Position numbers and translations under genes: made by a program | Shown: piece after piece, positions 6,129 to 7,431 of the stretch | Numbering within the stretch: the stretch's first letter is position 1 | Layout of the letters: each line of letters opens with the position of its first letter | Notes under the pieces: generated by a model | Told to the model about the DNA's origin: nothing | Database searches by the model: none | What the model saw: the letters and a program-made list of their open reading frames with translations, nothing else | DNA from: Chlamydiia bacterium | GTDB taxonomy: Bacteria; Chlamydiota; Chlamydiia; Chlamydiales; SM23-39 | Length of the DNA: 7,431 bases | Direction of reading: 5' to 3' | Assembly: GCA_016194825.1 (NCBI GenBank) | Contig: JACQAR010000109.1 | Coordinates: 1-7,431 of the forward strand

Positions 6129-6356
6129 GAACTAATCGGGGAATTTATGTCTTTTTTATCACGAATCATACCACGAGGATGCGCCTATTTTTCTCGCCCA
6201 ATTCTATCTTCTGCAGAGGCCCGTCAGGCATCCACTCGGTCGCTTGCTTCTAATATTCAGAGTTCTATTCCAGCCGGTATGCGTACGAGTTTTCAAGGCA
6301 GTAAACGAGAATTTTCGTTAGCCTCATCTCCTATTCAAACCAATCAAGGATCGACA
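6129..6356 (+). other. Scar and leader region between the peptidase remnant and the next gene
   Basis: This 228-bp stretch stays open in the peptidase frame, but its translation is Ser/Arg-rich with no recognisable family (for example ILSSAEARQASTRSLASN). The other frames I checked give only short fragments. A weak AACGA/TCGTT inverted repeat lies near 6305-6320. I see no convincing promoter. It probably holds the 5' region of the next gene joined to the broken peptidase gene. Confidence 0.5.
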
Positions 6357-7322
6357 ATGCATAAGACGAAAAAAATAGGTCTATATCTTCTTGTTGGAAC
6401 GCTTTTGGCAACTTCTTTGGGCCTATATGCTACTGAAAATAAAAATACGGCCCTATCGAAACAGCTGCAACCAGTAATTCTCTCCGAAGTGCAAGGCACG
6501 GCATGGGTTCAGAAGTGCGTTGAACAATATCCTGAAATTCTCTGGTTAGCAGATGCCAAAGTGCGCAAAACGGAAGAAGGTCTGGCGACTATGCAAGGCC
6601 CCTACTCTGAACAACTCTTTGGGATGAAGTTCATTGAATTTGACCGAACTATTATGACACTTCACTGTTTGCAGTTGATCTTAGATGGAAGTGAAAACGC
6701 TTATCAGAAGTTTACAGCAGCGCAACCAGGAGATGCAAAACTCTCAAGAACAAGCTTTGAGAAACTGCATTCTCAAGGAATTGCATTGGTAAAATCAAAC
6801 TACAATGGAATGTCCGAATTGGAAATGACTCAGGCCATGGAAGCTGCGCTTGTGCTCGGAGACATTGGTAAGAGCGAACAAGCAAGAGCTGTTTTCAAAC
6901 CCTATGGGGCAGTAGCTCCTGATCATGATGATTTTCATGGCGAAGTTATGCAGATCTTAGAGCAGCACCCCAATCTGTGCCCTACGTTCGATAAACTCAC
7001 TCCTTCTGCTAAAAAACTGCTTCAGTCAACTGCTAATTTAGCTCATTATGGCCATGTGACGCATATAGAAGGAGGGCCTAGTATGTTCTCTAAGTTGAAG
7101 CAAAGCGGTCTTCCTTCCTCACTTCCTTCGGCTGTGGCCTTTGACTTTTTTGTTCACACTTGCGATGTAGCTGGAGCGTTGGGTCATGTGAATAATCAAT
7201 CTTCTTTGGTGTATACCGAACCTTCGCATAGAGCAATGCAAGCAGTAGCTGATGCTTGCGGTGTTCTTGCTGATTCTCAAAAATCAGAAGGTGAAGTGGA
7301 CCCCGAAAACTGGACAGGTTAG
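6357..7322 (+). CDS. Exported protein of unknown family with HD-like residue pattern, 3' end replaced by IS sequence
   Basis: 321 residues as read. The ATG at 6357 is chosen over the longer upstream frame because AAGGA stands six bases before it and it starts a fresh signal peptide (MHKTKKIGLYLLVGTLLATSLGLYA, cleavage near 25). I do not recognise the family. The mature protein looks all-helical. It shows His103 in TLHCLQL, ALVLGDIGK at 164-172, DHDDFHGEV at 189-197, LAHYGHVTHIEGG at 228-240 and FFVHTCDVAGALGHV at 264-278. The order H, xDxGK, H..H, D recalls HD-superfamily metal sites, with Gly in place of the His of HD; this is a tentative comparison. The last nine residues (EVDPENWTG) and the stop are encoded by the left end of an IS3-type element, so the native C-terminus is missing. 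It may be non-functional or only slightly shortened. Confidence 0.7.
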   Translation: MHKTKKIGLYLLVGTLLATSLGLYATENKNTALSKQLQPVILSEVQGTAWVQKCVEQYPEILWLADAKVRKTEEGLATMQGPYSEQLFGMKFIEFDRTIMTLHCLQLILDGSENAYQKFTAAQPGDAKLSRTSFEKLHSQGIALVKSNYNGMSELEMTQAMEAALVLGDIGKSEQARAVFKPYGAVAPDHDDFHGEVMQILEQHPNLCPTFDKLTPSAKKLLQSTANLAHYGHVTHIEGGPSMFSKLKQSGLPSSLPSAVAFDFFVHTCDVAGALGHVNNQSSLVYTEPSHRAMQAVADACGVLADSQKSEGEVDPENWTG

Positions 7323-7431
7323 TTAGTTTGCTTCATGCTACTTAAACCGTTGAGCATGGAGATAAAACATGACGAAGAAGCCAAGAACCCCTAGAACGGC
7401 GGCCTTCAAGAAGAAGATTGCCCTCGAGGCG
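7292..7431 (+). mobile_element. IS3-family insertion sequence, left end (continues beyond the window)
   Basis: The inferred left terminus begins TGAAGTGGACC at 7292 and continues with CCCGAAAACTGGACAGG. It starts with TG and carries the internal TGGACA that IS3-family left inverted repeats share (compare IS3 itself, TGATCTTACCC...AGTGGACA). An orfA-type transposase start follows 77 bp later, a normal distance. The right end, the second frame and the target duplication lie outside the window, so the exact boundary is inferred. Confidence 0.7.
7369..7431 (+). CDS. IS3-family transposase OrfA, N-terminal 21 residues (partial)
   Basis: The translation MTKKPRTPRTAAFKKKIALE is the typical beginning of IS3-family OrfA: a basic head followed by the (A/E)FKxKxALEAL signature of the first helix of its DNA-binding helix-turn-helix. 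In complete elements a programmed -1 frameshift joins OrfA to the DDE catalytic OrfB; those parts are outside the window. GGAGA at 7358-7362, six bases before the ATG, is a good ribosome-binding site. Only 21 codons are visible, so the subgroup cannot be named and it is unknown whether the element is intact. Confidence 0.8.
   Translation, partial: MTKKPRTPRTAAFKKKIALEA

Noticed and set aside
1..7431. CRISPR array or tandem repeats
   Set aside because: No regularly spaced short repeats were seen anywhere in the window.

Overview
The window reads like a piece of a small bacterial genome, most plausibly a chlamydia-like (Chlamydiota) organism or another host-associated bacterium. That guess is inference from gene style (very short spacers, weak Shine-Dalgarno sites, an Rsm22-type protein, a tRNA gene without encoded CCA, exported accessory proteins). 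No gene here proves the taxon.

Left part (1-3780), all on the minus strand: a compact row of ung (uracil-DNA glycosylase), an MFS drug-efflux-type transporter, an Rsm22/METTL17-type mitoribosome-like methyltransferase with four putative Fe-S cysteines, a small unknown protein, and dapA (lysine/diaminopimelate pathway), which runs off the left edge. The transporter and the Rsm22-type gene overlap by ATGA; the other gaps are about 20-50 bp. This looks like a transcription unit of functionally unrelated housekeeping genes.

Middle (3763-4400): a divergent intergenic region with an approximately 160-bp imperfect palindrome, then a near-consensus plus-strand promoter (TTGACA-18-TAAAAT), a small GTG-started gene with a strong ribosome-binding site, and tRNA-Pro(GGG). 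The small gene's last seven codons and its UAG stop lie inside the tRNA, so 5' maturation of the tRNA would remove the stop codon from the mRNA.

Right part (4400-7431), plus strand and visibly more A/T-rich: a methyltransferase with an export signal, the N-terminal two thirds of an exported proline-iminopeptidase-like hydrolase (catalytic Asp and His lost), an exported protein of unknown family whose C-terminus has been cut by an insertion sequence, and the left end plus orfA start of an IS3-family element. The long open frame 5460-7322 joins the peptidase remnant and the unknown gene but is best read as two units. This right part looks like an eroding accessory region placed directly behind a tRNA gene.

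The most interesting items are the mRNA/tRNA overlap, the palindromic element in the divergent promoter region, the predicted exported SAM-dependent methyltransferase, and the IS-cut exported protein with an HD-like residue pattern.
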